DNA of 42,349 bases from Deltaproteobacteria bacterium (GTDB lineage Bacteria; Desulfobacterota; Binatia; UTPRO1). The translations under genes were made by a program, and so were the position numbers. Positions 1 to 6,740 of this stretch are shown here, piece by piece. Numbering within the stretch: the stretch's first letter is position 1; every line of letters starts with the position of its first letter. The stretch lies in the NCBI GenBank assembly GCA_020848745.1, contig JADLHM010000043.1, forward strand, positions 1 through 42,349, written 5' to 3'. The notes beneath the pieces were generated by a model, which was given only the letters and a program-made list of their open reading frames with translations, was not told the origin of the DNA and did not search any database.

Positions 1-2
1 CG

Positions 3-830
3 ACCCTGCTTCGCCGTCATGGCATCCCGCTCGGGAGCGAGGACCCCACCGACGATGCGGTTGCGGAGGAAGATGCCGGGGCACTCGCGGCGCTCGCTGC
101 CGCGAGCGTCACCGGACGGAGCCTCCTCGGCGCGGCGCCCGGGGCGCGTGTCGGGCGGGTCGGACGCACGACGACCGCCCCGCTCGCCAAGGTCGCGTCA
201 CCCTGGCACGCCCGCGCCGCCGAGTTCGATCTCCACGGTGGCCGCACCGTCCGCGCCGAGGACCGCCGCGCCCTCGAAAAACTCTGCCACTATCTCCTCC
301 GTTCGCCGCTGGCCCAGGAGCGCGTCGAGCTCCTCCCCGACGGGCGCGTCGGTCTCACGCTCGCGCATCCCTGGGCCGACGGCACGCGCGCCCTGGTCTT
401 CGGTGGCGTGGAATTCCTGGAAAAACTCGCAGTGCTCATCCCCAAGCCCAGAGTCAATTTATTGATCTATCATGGTATTCTCGGCGCCCGGGCGCGCCAT
501 CGCGCTGCCGCCATCGCGCAGGCGGTCCCGCTGGAGCCCACGCAGCCGACGCCAGCGCCGCCACTCCCCCCGGTGACGGCCGCCACGCCGCCGAGCCGGC
601 CGTCACGTCGCGGATGGCTCTGGGCCGACTTGATGCGCCGGGTTTTCGAGATCGACGTCCTCGCGTGCGATTGTGGCGCCCGGCTCCGCTTCGTGGCCAC
701 CCTCGAAGACCCGGCGGTCGTCCAGCGCATCCTGCGGCACCTCGGTCTCCCGACCGACACGCCGGTCCCCGCGCCTGCTCGCCCACCACCCGCGGTCGGA
801 GACGACCTGGCGTTCGCGTTTCCCGCGTAG
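3..830 (+). CDS. IS91-family transposase, 3' part (5' end outside window)
   Basis: The frame is open from the first bases of the window to a TAG at 830, giving about 275 C-terminal residues. The order of blocks is that of IS91/IS801-like transposases: an EFDLHGG segment, a RALEKLCHYLLRSPLAQER block, a DGRV...HPWADGT block, FLEKLAVLIPKPRVNLLIYHG, then WADLMRRVFEIDVLACDCGAR and an EDPAVVQRILRHLGLP tail. In this family the catalytic HUH and tyrosine motifs lie further upstream, so they are not visible here. The last zinc-ribbon-like cysteine cluster reads CDCGAR rather than the usual CPRCGGR. These elements move by rolling-circle transposition and can carry neighbouring DNA, which fits the fragmented gene content that follows. 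Whether the element is intact cannot be judged from this window. Confidence 0.85.
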   Translation, partial: TLLRRHGIPLGSEDPTDDAVAEEDAGALAALAAASVTGRSLLGAAPGARVGRVGRTTTAPLAKVASPWHARAAEFDLHGGRTVRAEDRRALEKLCHYLLRSPLAQERVELLPDGRVGLTLAHPWADGTRALVFGGVEFLEKLAVLIPKPRVNLLIYHGILGARARHRAAAIAQAVPLEPTQPTPAPPLPPVTAATPPSRPSRRGWLWADLMRRVFEIDVLACDCGARLRFVATLEDPAVVQRILRHLGLPTDTPVPAPARPPPAVGDDLAFAFPA

Positions 831-1111
831 CACCCGCCCGGGTGTCAGCGTGCTCCCCGCGGCAATTTGAGATCGCTTCCAGGCGATCGATGCCGCGGTG
901 TATCTTGACCGAGCCGTTCGCAACATGGGATGTGGGACGGCACCACGGCGGAGCGGCAGCACGTTCCATCCGGGCCGCTAATCCGCCCCGTCGTTGGAGA
1001 ATAGGGGAATAGGGCGAAGTTCGGGAACGGGGCGTAGGTCCGATAATCGCCGATTATGTCGACTCGGCGCTAATAACGACTTCTACCGACTAATAACGAC
1101 TACCAACTACC
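831..1111. other. Gene-free stretch after the IS91 transposase, with short repeats
   Basis: I see no convincing gene here. It holds a 12-bp direct repeat (CTAATAACGACT at 1070-1081 and 1090-1101) and a 7-bp inverted repeat (ATAATCG-C-CGATTAT near 1043-1057). The stretch lies where the 3' end of the IS91 element and the junction to an ISL3 fragment should be, so the repeats may be element-end or junction sequence. Confidence 0.4.
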
Positions 1112-1243
1112 AACGCCGCCGCCGAGGGCCTGAACTCGAAGATCCAGTGGATTCGCTACACCGCACGCGGCTACCGCAACCGCGATAACTTTAAGACCGC
1201 GATCTACTTTCACTGCGGAAAGCTCGACCTCTACCCACACTGA
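1112..1243 (+). pseudogene. ISL3-family transposase, C-terminal remnant
   Basis: A 43-residue frame starting NAAAEGLNSKIQWIRYTARG and ending with YFHCGKLDLYPH and a TGA matches the extreme C-terminus of ISL3/IS204-type transposases (N-A-L-A-E-G-x-N-S-K-I, then the R-G-[YF]-R-N-R-x-N-F motif and the FHCGGLDLYPR-like end). Everything upstream of the N is missing: the preceding bases give no coding match. The fragment has no start codon and cannot be functional. A matching N-terminal ISL3 fragment lies at 8374-8661 on the other strand. Confidence 0.75.
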
Positions 1244-1265
1244 AGCCGGAAGAACCAATATACAA

Positions 1266-1299
1266 TATAATAAGGTGCAATCCCCGTCGGGGACGTTGC
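1266..1299 (+). promoter_or_regulatory. Candidate hicBA promoter -10 and operator dyad
   Basis: A perfect TATAAT lies at 1266-1271, in an AT-rich pocket that is unusual for this DNA, but no good -35 is seen 17 bases upstream. Right after it, at 1277-1299, is a dyad: GCAA, then TCCCCG-T-CGGGGA, then CG and TTGC. HicB-type antitoxins often bind dyads at their own promoters, so this is the likely operator for the pair starting at 1373. The regulatory role is inferred. Confidence 0.45.
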
Positions 1300-1372
1300 C
1301 TCCCATGGCCTGGACGCGGCCTGTACAAGTAGTGGTTGTCGCTCTCGTGGCCACCCTGCTACCGTCGCTCTC

Positions 1373-1582
1373 ATGAAGTTGCCCGTGATCTTGGAACGCG
1401 ACGAGACCGGCATGATCGTCGCGGAGTGCCCGGCGATCCCCGGTTGTGTCAGCCAGGGACAGACCGAGGATGAGGCGATCGCGAACATCCGGGAGGCCAT
1501 CATCGGCTGCCTCGAAGTTCGTGCGGAGCAGGGCATGCCCCTGACGGTCCGCACGGTCGAGGTGGACGTCGCCGTTGCCTGA
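1373..1582 (+). CDS. hicB: HicB-family antitoxin
   Basis: A 69-residue protein with the HicB partial RNase H-like fold. It starts KLPVILERDETGMIVAECPA, followed by IPGCVSQGQTEDEAIANI and a helix REAIIGCLE, which is the standard HicB order. HicB neutralises the HicA mRNA interferase by direct binding. The gene order here is antitoxin first, and the TGA overlaps the start of the next gene by 8 bases, so the two are translationally coupled. It lacks an added C-terminal DNA-binding domain, so any autorepression would need the complex or another factor. ATG start at 1373; no strong Shine-Dalgarno is seen before it. Confidence 0.85.
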   Translation: MKLPVILERDETGMIVAECPAIPGCVSQGQTEDEAIANIREAIIGCLEVRAEQGMPLTVRTVEVDVAVA

Positions 1583-1799
1583 GTTGCCCGTCGTCTCGGG
1601 CCAGGAGGCGCGCCGCGCTTTCGAGCGCCTGGGGTGGACGTTTCGCCGGCAAGTCGGCAGCCACATGATCTTGACCAAGCCCGGCAGCATCGCGTCGCGG
1701 TCGATTCCGAATCATCGCGAGCTGGCGCCTGGGATGCTGCACAAGCTGATCCATCTCGCCGGGGTGAGTTTCGAGGAGTTCCGCGCGGTGCTCGCCTGA
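1575..1799 (+). CDS. hicA: HicA-family mRNA interferase toxin
   Basis: A 74-residue HicA-like protein with a double-stranded-RNA-binding-like fold. The N-terminal LPVVSGQEARRAFERLGW helix is followed by the catalytic-histidine block RRQVGSHMILTK, then SIPNHRELAPGMLHKLI. HicA toxins cleave mRNA, and the histidine of G-S-H is the key residue; it is present here. The best start is TTG at 1575, giving MPELPVVSG as in relatives, overlapping the end of hicB. It appears intact, so the pair could be functional. Confidence 0.85.
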   Translation: MPELPVVSGQEARRAFERLGWTFRRQVGSHMILTKPGSIASRSIPNHRELAPGMLHKLIHLAGVSFEEFRAVLA

Positions 1800-1872
1800 C
1801 CTTCGATTTCCGTCCCCATCTCCCTGGTTCCAATCCCCCTTGTAGTCGGTGTCCGCTGCTACGAAACCCGAT

Positions 1873-2071
1873 ATGGCCTGGCGCGAACGCATCGCCCTCA
1901 GTCAGGCCGAACGTGCTGGTCGGGAAGCCCGTCATCAAGGGCACGCGCATCTCCGTGGAGCTGGTGATCGATCTCCTGGCGCGGGGCTGGACCCCTCAGC
2001 AGATCGTCGAGCAGTACGACCACATCACGCTCGACGACGTGCAGGCATGCCTCGTCTACGCGGCGAGGTAG
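1873..2071 (+). pseudogene. DUF433 antitoxin-like gene with a frameshift
   Basis: An ATG at 1873 opens with MAWRERIALS, the usual start of DUF433 proteins. The rest of the domain (RPNVLVGKPVIKGTRISVEL, then a DLLARGWTPQQI helix, and a YDHITLDDVQACLVYAAR end) is in the next frame. Joining them requires removing one base near 1900-1908. DUF433 proteins are small helix-turn-helix antitoxins, often paired with a DUF5615 PIN-like toxin; none follows here. The 3' end overlaps the convergent zinc-finger gene by 16 bases. A sequencing error cannot be excluded. Confidence 0.7.
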
Positions 2072-2283
2072 TCGCGGACCTCGATCTTCACGCCAGCCTG
2101 GGCCGCCGCATCTGCCGTTCGGAGAATCTGTGAAGTAGTCGCCTCGTCGAGGTATTCCTCGCCACAGTTTTCGCAGACCTCGGCCGGAACGCTGCGGACG
2201 ACGACGGTCGTCTCGCCACGGTCGAGCGAGACCGTGATGCCAGCCCGTCGGGTCCGTCCGTTCTTGCAGATCACGCAGTTCAT
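2056..2283 (-). CDS. YgiT-type zinc finger protein (antitoxin-like)
   Basis: A 75-residue protein. The N-terminal MNCVICKNG and the later EVCENCGEEYLDE form two CxxC knuckles, which define the YgiT/MqsA N-terminal zinc-binding domain. The C-terminal part is a predicted helix, SQILRTADAAAQAGV. In MqsRA-like systems the zinc finger protein binds the toxin. Here it lies directly downstream of a DUF4258 gene with a 4-base overlap, the usual pairing for this family. It lacks the extra HTH domain of full MqsA, so it would not be expected to repress DNA alone. Confidence 0.85.
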   Translation of the reverse strand: MNCVICKNGRTRRAGITVSLDRGETTVVVRSVPAEVCENCGEEYLDEATTSQILRTADAAAQAGVKIEVRDYLAA

Positions 2284-2522
2284 GAGGGTTTCCGTTTCGT
2301 GAAGCCCGCTTCCCAGCGAATCGCGTCGGGCTCGTACACGGTCACGACGATGATCTCCTGGCCGCCGGGGATGTCGGCAGCGACGACGTGGAGCGGCCGA
2401 TCGCCCCGCCAGCCGAGCACGAGTCGGCTCGGGTAGGGAGTGTCGTCGGGGTACTGCTCGATGACCTGTCCGTCGTCGAGTACATGGCGCACGTCCTCGG
2501 GGCTGATCCCCCGCTCGAACAT
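2280..2522 (-). CDS. DUF4258 protein (toxin-like), N-terminus uncertain
   Basis: DUF4258 is a small RelE-like-fold family, commonly paired with YgiT-type zinc fingers. The visible protein is 80 residues: MFERGISPEDVRHVLDDGQ, then a PDDTPYPSRLVLGWRGDRPLHVV strand pair, a VVTVYEPD strand and a WEAGFTKRK tail. The conserved start of the family (a VFRLHAIRR-type segment just before MFERG) is encoded in frame upstream of 2522. I find no ATG, GTG or TTG in frame before it, so either the true start codon has mutated or translation begins inside the domain. The toxin may therefore be inactive. Confidence 0.75.
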   Translation of the reverse strand: MFERGISPEDVRHVLDDGQVIEQYPDDTPYPSRLVLGWRGDRPLHVVAADIPGGQEIIVVTVYEPDAIRWEAGFTKRKPS

Positions 2523-2625
2523 CCGCCTGATCGCGTGGAGGCGAAAGACGAGTCGAGCACCGCTGCCTACCGCAACGACCGTAACGAGTCGATGGTGGCG
2601 GTGTCAACGCAGCGAATGACCATGC

Positions 2626-2902
2626 CTAGATCGCATCGACCGTGGCGCTGTCGTCGTCGTCCTCGTCGTTCGCGAACCCGTTGCCGTGGTCCGAATCGGG
2701 GTCCGGCTCGCCGGCGCCCTGCACCTCCGCAACGTTGGAGCACTAGGTCTGGGATCGCGAACTTCGACAGGGACAGGTCGATCACTGGAGAGGCCGTGGA
2801 ATCGTCATCGTCCTCGGGAAACTCTGATCCGTTGGCGGGCACTGAATCGGTGTCCTCCTGGCCGGCGTTCAGCACCTCGGCCGCGTTGACGAGTGAGCTT
2901 GA
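2626..2902 (-). pseudogene. Decayed DUF11-repeat surface protein fragment
   Basis: Two frames on the minus strand together give the end of a DUF11 (extracellular repeat) protein. The upstream piece has LVNAAEVLNAGQEDTDSVP and then SPVIDLSLSKFAIPDLVL. The downstream piece has NVAEVQGAGEPDPDSDHGNG, an acidic EDDDDSATVDAI end and a TAG at 2626-2628. Between VL and NVAEV the roughly 70-residue core of the second repeat is absent and the frame changes. So this is an internally deleted remnant. Its 5' end stops abruptly where the Lcl fragment on the other strand begins. Confidence 0.65.
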
Positions 2903-3223
2903 CGAATACCCGAGACCGCGGGCCCGGAGGATGAGCCGTCCGGAGCGCCGGCCGAGCTGGAGTCCATCCTGGATCTGAACGCGCCAGGATGCCGCCAGGG
3001 GGCGCCGTGCATCGATCCGATCTTCGGCCCGGTCGGAGACCATCGCGAGGTCGGGGCCGATCCGGTCGATTCGTTCAACTACTGGACGTTGACGACCATC
3101 CAACGGCTCACGAATCGAGCGTGGTCGGTGGACTTCTTTTTCGGCCGCGTCGGGGCCGACAATGCATCGGATGACAGCAAGCACGGATTCAACTACGCGC
3201 GCGCCGTCCGCGGTGGCTGGTGA
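2903..3223 (+). pseudogene. Lcl/DUF1566 domain protein, C-terminal fragment
   Basis: This frame follows an in-frame TGA at 2900-2902 and has no usable start codon. It contains the typical Lcl C-terminal order: an ELESILDL segment, CIDPIFGP, then SFNYWTLTT, AWSVDFFFGRVG and finally YARAVRGGW followed by TGA. Lcl/DUF1566 domains occur in secreted or surface proteins. The conserved WRLPN that normally precedes ELESI is lost. I read it as the 3' remnant of a gene broken at about position 2903. Confidence 0.65.
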
Positions 3224-3282
3224 TCTTCGTCCTCGATCTCGTACCAGCGTCCACGCAATAGAAAAGACCGAGGGCAGCCCGT

Positions 3283-3384
3283 TCACACGTGAAGCCGGAA
3301 ATGCAGCACGTCGCCGTCCTGGACGACGTAATCCTTCCCTTCGACACGGAACACGCCCGCTGCGCGGCAGCCGGCATCGCCCTT
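3283..3384 (-). pseudogene. YchF GTPase, C-terminal (TGS domain) remnant
   Basis: On the minus strand about 30 residues read [20 protein letters not shown], then [10 protein letters not shown] and a TGA at 3283-3285. That is the extreme C-terminus of the universally conserved YchF GTPase, whose TGS domain ends G-K-[DE]-Y-x-V-x-D-G-D-[VI]-x-x-[FV]-x-F-N-V. Nothing of the GTPase lies upstream; the sequence runs straight into the opposite-strand thiolase-like fragment at about 3388. It is a displaced scrap; the intact gene must be elsewhere in the genome. Confidence 0.65.
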
Positions 3385-3387
3385 ATG

Positions 3388-4201
3388 ATCGCCGACCCGT
3401 ATCCGCGGCTCTTCGTGTCGCGCGACCAGGTGAATCAGGGCGCCGCCATCGTGCTCACGACCGTCGGGGTCGCGCGTGAGCTCGGGATTCCCGCGAGCCG
3501 CTTCGTGTATCTCCGCGGCTACGCCAAGGTCGCCGACCGGCCGCTGCTCGATCGCTCCGACCTCGGCGCGTATCCAGCGGCCGAGCTCGCGGGGAGAGCC
3601 GCGCTACGCGCGGCCGGCATCGGCGTCGGCGACGTCGCGTGCTTCGACCTGTACATCTGCTTCCCGGTCGCGGTGTCGAGCGTCTGCGACGCGCTTGCGA
3701 TCGCCGAGGACGATCCGCGTGGGCTCACCGTGACAGGCGGGCTTCCGTATTTCGGCGGCCCTGGCAACGACTACGCGCTGCACGCCGTCGCCAGCATGGT
3801 CGAGCGGGCGCGGCCGGGATCGTTCGGATTCGTCGGCGCGAACGGCGGCATGCTCTCGAAGTACTCCGCCGGCGTGTACGCGTCGTCGGCGGCGCCGTTC
3901 GTGCGCTGCGACAGCGGCCCGCTCCAGGCCGAGCTCGACGCGCGCCCCGCCGTGCCGTTCACGGAGCAGCCGAGGGCGGGCGACCGTCGAGAGCTTCACC
4001 GTCGTCTACGGGAAGGAGGGGCGGCCCGCGACCGGCGTCGTCGTCGCCCGACTCGCGGACGGCGCGCGGTGCACGGCGACGACGAGGAAAGACGACGCCG
4101 AGACGGTGGCGCGCCTCTGCGGCCACGCCGACCCGCTCGGGGCGATCGTCGAGACGAGCCCGGGCGGCGAGGAGCCGAGCCAGTTCGTGTTCGCGTCGTG
4201 A
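3388..4201 (+). pseudogene. Thiolase-like (acetyl-CoA acetyltransferase family) gene, 5'-truncated and frameshifted
   Basis: Homology to the thiolase-like family starts at [18 protein letters not shown] and continues through [16 protein letters not shown], a [16 protein letters not shown] helix, DLYICFPVAVS, LTVTGGLPYFGGPGNDYALH and FGFVGANGGMLSKYSAGVY. At about 3975-3985 the frame changes by one base. The added C-terminal domain (ATVESFTVVYGKEGRPATGV, ending EEPSQFVFAS) then runs to a TGA at 4199-4201. About 200 residues of the N-terminal half are missing. The protein would have had a role in acyl-CoA metabolism. The 3289-3387 stretch in the same frame is antisense to the YchF scrap and is not part of the gene. 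Confidence 0.7.
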
Positions 4202-4348
4202 GCCGCTAGCGGCAAGCTCGACGACGAAAAGCGGGCGGTGGCGTCGGAGACCAGCATGACGGCGATCGCGAATCGGGTTCGCCCGAGGTGCGATGCGACC
4301 GTGAGGGAGGTCGGGTAGCAAGGCTTGCGCGTGACTCGGAGGCGTCTC

Positions 4349-5386
4349 CTACGACTGTCCCGCCTCGAGCGATTCCCAGGCCGTTTCCGCCGTACGCGGA
4401 AGGTGCGCACGCAGCGCTTTCAGGCCCCGACCGAAGAGGCGTCGCGCCGACTTCGGCAATGCATCGACCGCCTCGCCCAAGGCGCCAGGGAATTGCTCGG
4501 TGAGCGCATCGACCAGGACGGCGGCTTGCTGGAGATCCTTACCGGTCTTGGCGCCGGCGGAGCCGCGTAGTTGTGAAACCAAGATCTTGTGGGTCGCGTA
4601 GCGTTCCGCTGCTGGAATGCGCACCTCGGCCACGCCGTGCGCGCTGAGGATGGGGACCATCTGAGAAGGACCGAGCAGGTACGCGAGATACGGGAGACCG
4701 GTCGCGTGCGCTTGGAGCTCGGGCACCGGGATGACCGGGTACTTCTCGTTCTTCGACGGCACGAGCAAGTCGACGCGAAATCGTGACACCCCGCGCTCTT
4801 TGAACGAGACGGCGGGCGCACGGCGATCGAGCTGCGGTACCTCGACGAACTCGACCCCACTCTCGCGAAGCATCCCGAGGAAGCTCGGAACCTCGGGCAG
4901 TGCGAGACGCTCGCCGCGGGCGATGTCGACGTCTTCGGTCGCATAGGCGACGGCACGCACACCGAGGGCATTCAGGAGCGCGCCATACGCATGCGTTCCG
5001 ATGAGGAAGCCGCCGGCTCGGAAGACGCCACGATTGTGCAGGCTCGCGAGCGTGAAGAACGCTTTCTTGTCGACGGTGGCGTAGCCCGAGCGCGCGAGCA
5101 GCCGCACACTCGCGATGGCGGCATTGGCCGACGCGATCTGTAGGCGAAGGTTTTGGACACCGGCCGCCGACTCGGAATCATCGGTTTTCCCGACGTACTG
5201 TTCCCGCCGCGCGCCGCTCGCATCGGAGTAGCGGCGGACCCAGAAACGCGTCCCCTCGGCATTGGTACGTTCGGCAATCGTCCCGGGTGTGCCGAGAAGC
5301 ACCACCGGAGTTTCGGATGCCTGACGCGCGAGCTCGCTGAAGACGAGAAACAACGCGCGTTCGTGCGGTTTGGTCAGATGGAACAT
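4349..5386 (-). CDS. GSU2403-like nucleotidyltransferase-fold protein (NTP_transf_8)
   Basis: A 345-residue protein when started at ATG 5386 (MFHLTKPHERALFLVFSEL). This start has a GGGAGG Shine-Dalgarno six bases upstream; in-frame alternatives are ATG 5425 and TTG 5434. The nucleotidyltransferase core is visible: FLIGTHAYGALLNALGVR with the G-[ST] loop, ATEDVDIARG carrying the D-x-D pair, and FRVDLLVP with a third acidic residue. The C-terminal half is helical (KTGKDLQQAAVLVDALTEQF). The family resembles AbiEii/MNT-type nucleotidyltransferases, but its function is not established. The start region overlaps a four-copy TATCCCAC repeat, so tight control is likely. No partner gene is adjacent. 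Confidence 0.75.
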   Translation of the reverse strand: MFHLTKPHERALFLVFSELARQASETPVVLLGTPGTIAERTNAEGTRFWVRRYSDASGARREQYVGKTDDSESAAGVQNLRLQIASANAAIASVRLLARSGYATVDKKAFFTLASLHNRGVFRAGGFLIGTHAYGALLNALGVRAVAYATEDVDIARGERLALPEVPSFLGMLRESGVEFVEVPQLDRRAPAVSFKERGVSRFRVDLLVPSKNEKYPVIPVPELQAHATGLPYLAYLLGPSQMVPILSAHGVAEVRIPAAERYATHKILVSQLRGSAGAKTGKDLQQAAVLVDALTEQFPGALGEAVDALPKSARRLFGRGLKALRAHLPRTAETAWESLEAGQS

Positions 5387-5455
5387 ATCCCACCTCCCAT
5401 GAGAAGGTGGGATATGTTTTGTCATATCCCACAACGTACGGTCAAGTGGGATACG
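5382..5455. promoter_or_regulatory. Four-copy TATCCCAC operator-like repeat overlapping a start codon
   Basis: A perfect 14-bp inverted repeat (AACATATCCCACCT at 5382-5395 and its complement at 5405-5418, 9-base loop) is followed by a second dyad (CATATCCCAC at 5423-5432, GTGGGATACG at 5446-5455, one mismatch). All four arms share TATCCCAC. On the minus strand the first hairpin contains both the GGGAGG Shine-Dalgarno and the ATG of the nucleotidyltransferase gene. A TTGACC at 5440-5445 could be a -35. It could act as a DNA operator for a repressor or as an RNA hairpin that blocks translation. Confidence 0.65.
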
Positions 5456-5531
5456 TCAGATCCCGCGTCTACCGCTTCGTCCCGAAGAGCCCCGCTGTGG
5501 CGAACGGTGGCAGGGCTGCTGGTGAGCGACG

Positions 5532-6560
5532 TCAGAGCCAGCGCACGCAGCCGCTGGCCACGAACCACGGCGGCGGACTGTCGCCCCGGGACCACGTGCC
5601 GAGGCTCGTGATCGAACCCGTCGAGGTGGTCGCGAAACCCCAATACGTGTGATCGATGCATCCGGAGGGACAATCCCCGGAGCCTTCGTCGAAGACGTAC
5701 GTGTATGTGGTGCCCGCGATGGCGGCGCAGACGTCGCTGTGGTCACCGAAGATACTATTCGGTTCGGCCGAGGTCACGTGCGAGAGGCCCGCATACTCGC
5801 TCGCGAGCAGCGGCGCGTTCATGCGGTGGCTGAACTCCAACACATAGAAGGAAGGAATGCTCGGACTGATCGACGTGAGCCCATAACGCGTGTTCTGACA
5901 AGCCCAGGCGTCGTAGGTGCCGGCGTCGACCATCGCTTTGCCGGCGTCGTCGAACGAGACCAACAGCTCGTTCGCGCGCCAGCTCTCGAAGGCTTCGATT
6001 CCCCTCACCTCCGGATAGGCGCTGCGGATGGCCGCCAAGTCGTCGCGAATACGGGTATATACGTCCGGCGCCGCGACGAACGCTCCCGACGCCTCGAGCG
6101 CGAGCTGCTCCGCCTCGGCCACGGGATAGGGCGAAAGTGCGAGCGCCGCCGCGCTCGCGAGGCCTTCATAACCCTCGCAACCCGAGACCGAGCTGCGGAG
6201 ACACTGCTGAAAGCCGTCCGCCACGTTCGCGGCGCACTCGGCGAGGTCGGGCGCGGTCGCGCATCCCGTGAATCCGGACGTGGCGTCGGCGGCGCAAGCC
6301 GGACACCGCGCTCGACAGGCGCCCACGGCGGCTGTGCAGGCGTCGCGCGATGCTCGCATGATCGCAAAACAGACGGCGGGGTTGTCGGCCGTATCGGCGC
6401 ACGACGTGAACGCCGCCTTCGCGGCACGCACGCAGGCGCCCTCCCTGCCGCAGCTCTGACGGCAGCTCGTGACATGGGGCTCTGCGGCAAGCGCGGGGAG
6501 AGCCGTCAGCCCGACAGCGAAGCCACACGCGACCAATACTGAGCGAATCCGGGAATCCAC
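5532..6560 (-). CDS. Cysteine-rich exported protein of unknown function
   Basis: 342 residues from a GTG at 6560 with an AGGAGG Shine-Dalgarno five bases upstream. A signal peptide (IRSVLVACGFAVGLTALP, cleavage after ALA) leads to a cysteine-rich region of about 110 residues with CRQSCGREGAC, CRARCPAC and several wider-spaced cysteines. The C-terminal part has few cysteines and includes SFYVLEFSHRMNAP and SGDCPSGCIDHTYWG. I do not recognise a family. The protein would be exported and disulfide-rich. It is transcribed toward the nucleotidyltransferase gene at 4349, but the 145-base gap with its operator-like repeat suggests separate control. Confidence 0.65.
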   Translation of the reverse strand: MDSRIRSVLVACGFAVGLTALPALAAEPHVTSCRQSCGREGACVRAAKAAFTSCADTADNPAVCFAIMRASRDACTAAVGACRARCPACAADATSGFTGCATAPDLAECAANVADGFQQCLRSSVSGCEGYEGLASAAALALSPYPVAEAEQLALEASGAFVAAPDVYTRIRDDLAAIRSAYPEVRGIEAFESWRANELLVSFDDAGKAMVDAGTYDAWACQNTRYGLTSISPSIPSFYVLEFSHRMNAPLLASEYAGLSHVTSAEPNSIFGDHSDVCAAIAGTTYTYVFDEGSGDCPSGCIDHTYWGFATTSTGSITSLGTWSRGDSPPPWFVASGCVRWL

Positions 6561-6632
6561 GGCGACCTCCTCATTCGTTGCGCATCGATCGGCACAGTCC
6601 AGGAGACGCGGTTCGTCGAGTCCGGTAATTCT

Positions 6633-6661
6633 TCGTTAGAGGCGACATCCTCGCGAGTCAA
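6633..6661 (-). promoter_or_regulatory. Candidate promoter of the cysteine-rich exported protein
   Basis: On the minus strand TTGACT (6656-6661) is followed by a 17-base spacer and TAACGA (6633-6638). The -35 is close to consensus and the spacing ideal, but the -10 is weak. The gene's GTG lies about 70 bases downstream. Confidence 0.4.
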
Positions 6662-6740
6662 CGAAAAATCGACGGCGGTTCACCGCGGCAGCCGGAGGAC
6701 GTCCCACAACGCGCTCCGGCGCCGCCGTGCCGCGCGTCGG

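Noticed and set aside
454-969. Long Arg-rich minus-strand frame over the IS91 transposase
   Set aside because: Typical GC-rich shadow; the plus strand has clear transposase homology.
1277-1299. GCAATCCCCGTCGGGGAC looks like part of a CRISPR repeat
   Set aside because: Only one copy is present and no spacers or cas genes; better read as an operator dyad.
3289-3387. Possible N-terminus of the thiolase-like protein (from GTG 3289)
   Set aside because: It is the antisense of a recognisable YchF C-terminus and matches nothing in thiolases.
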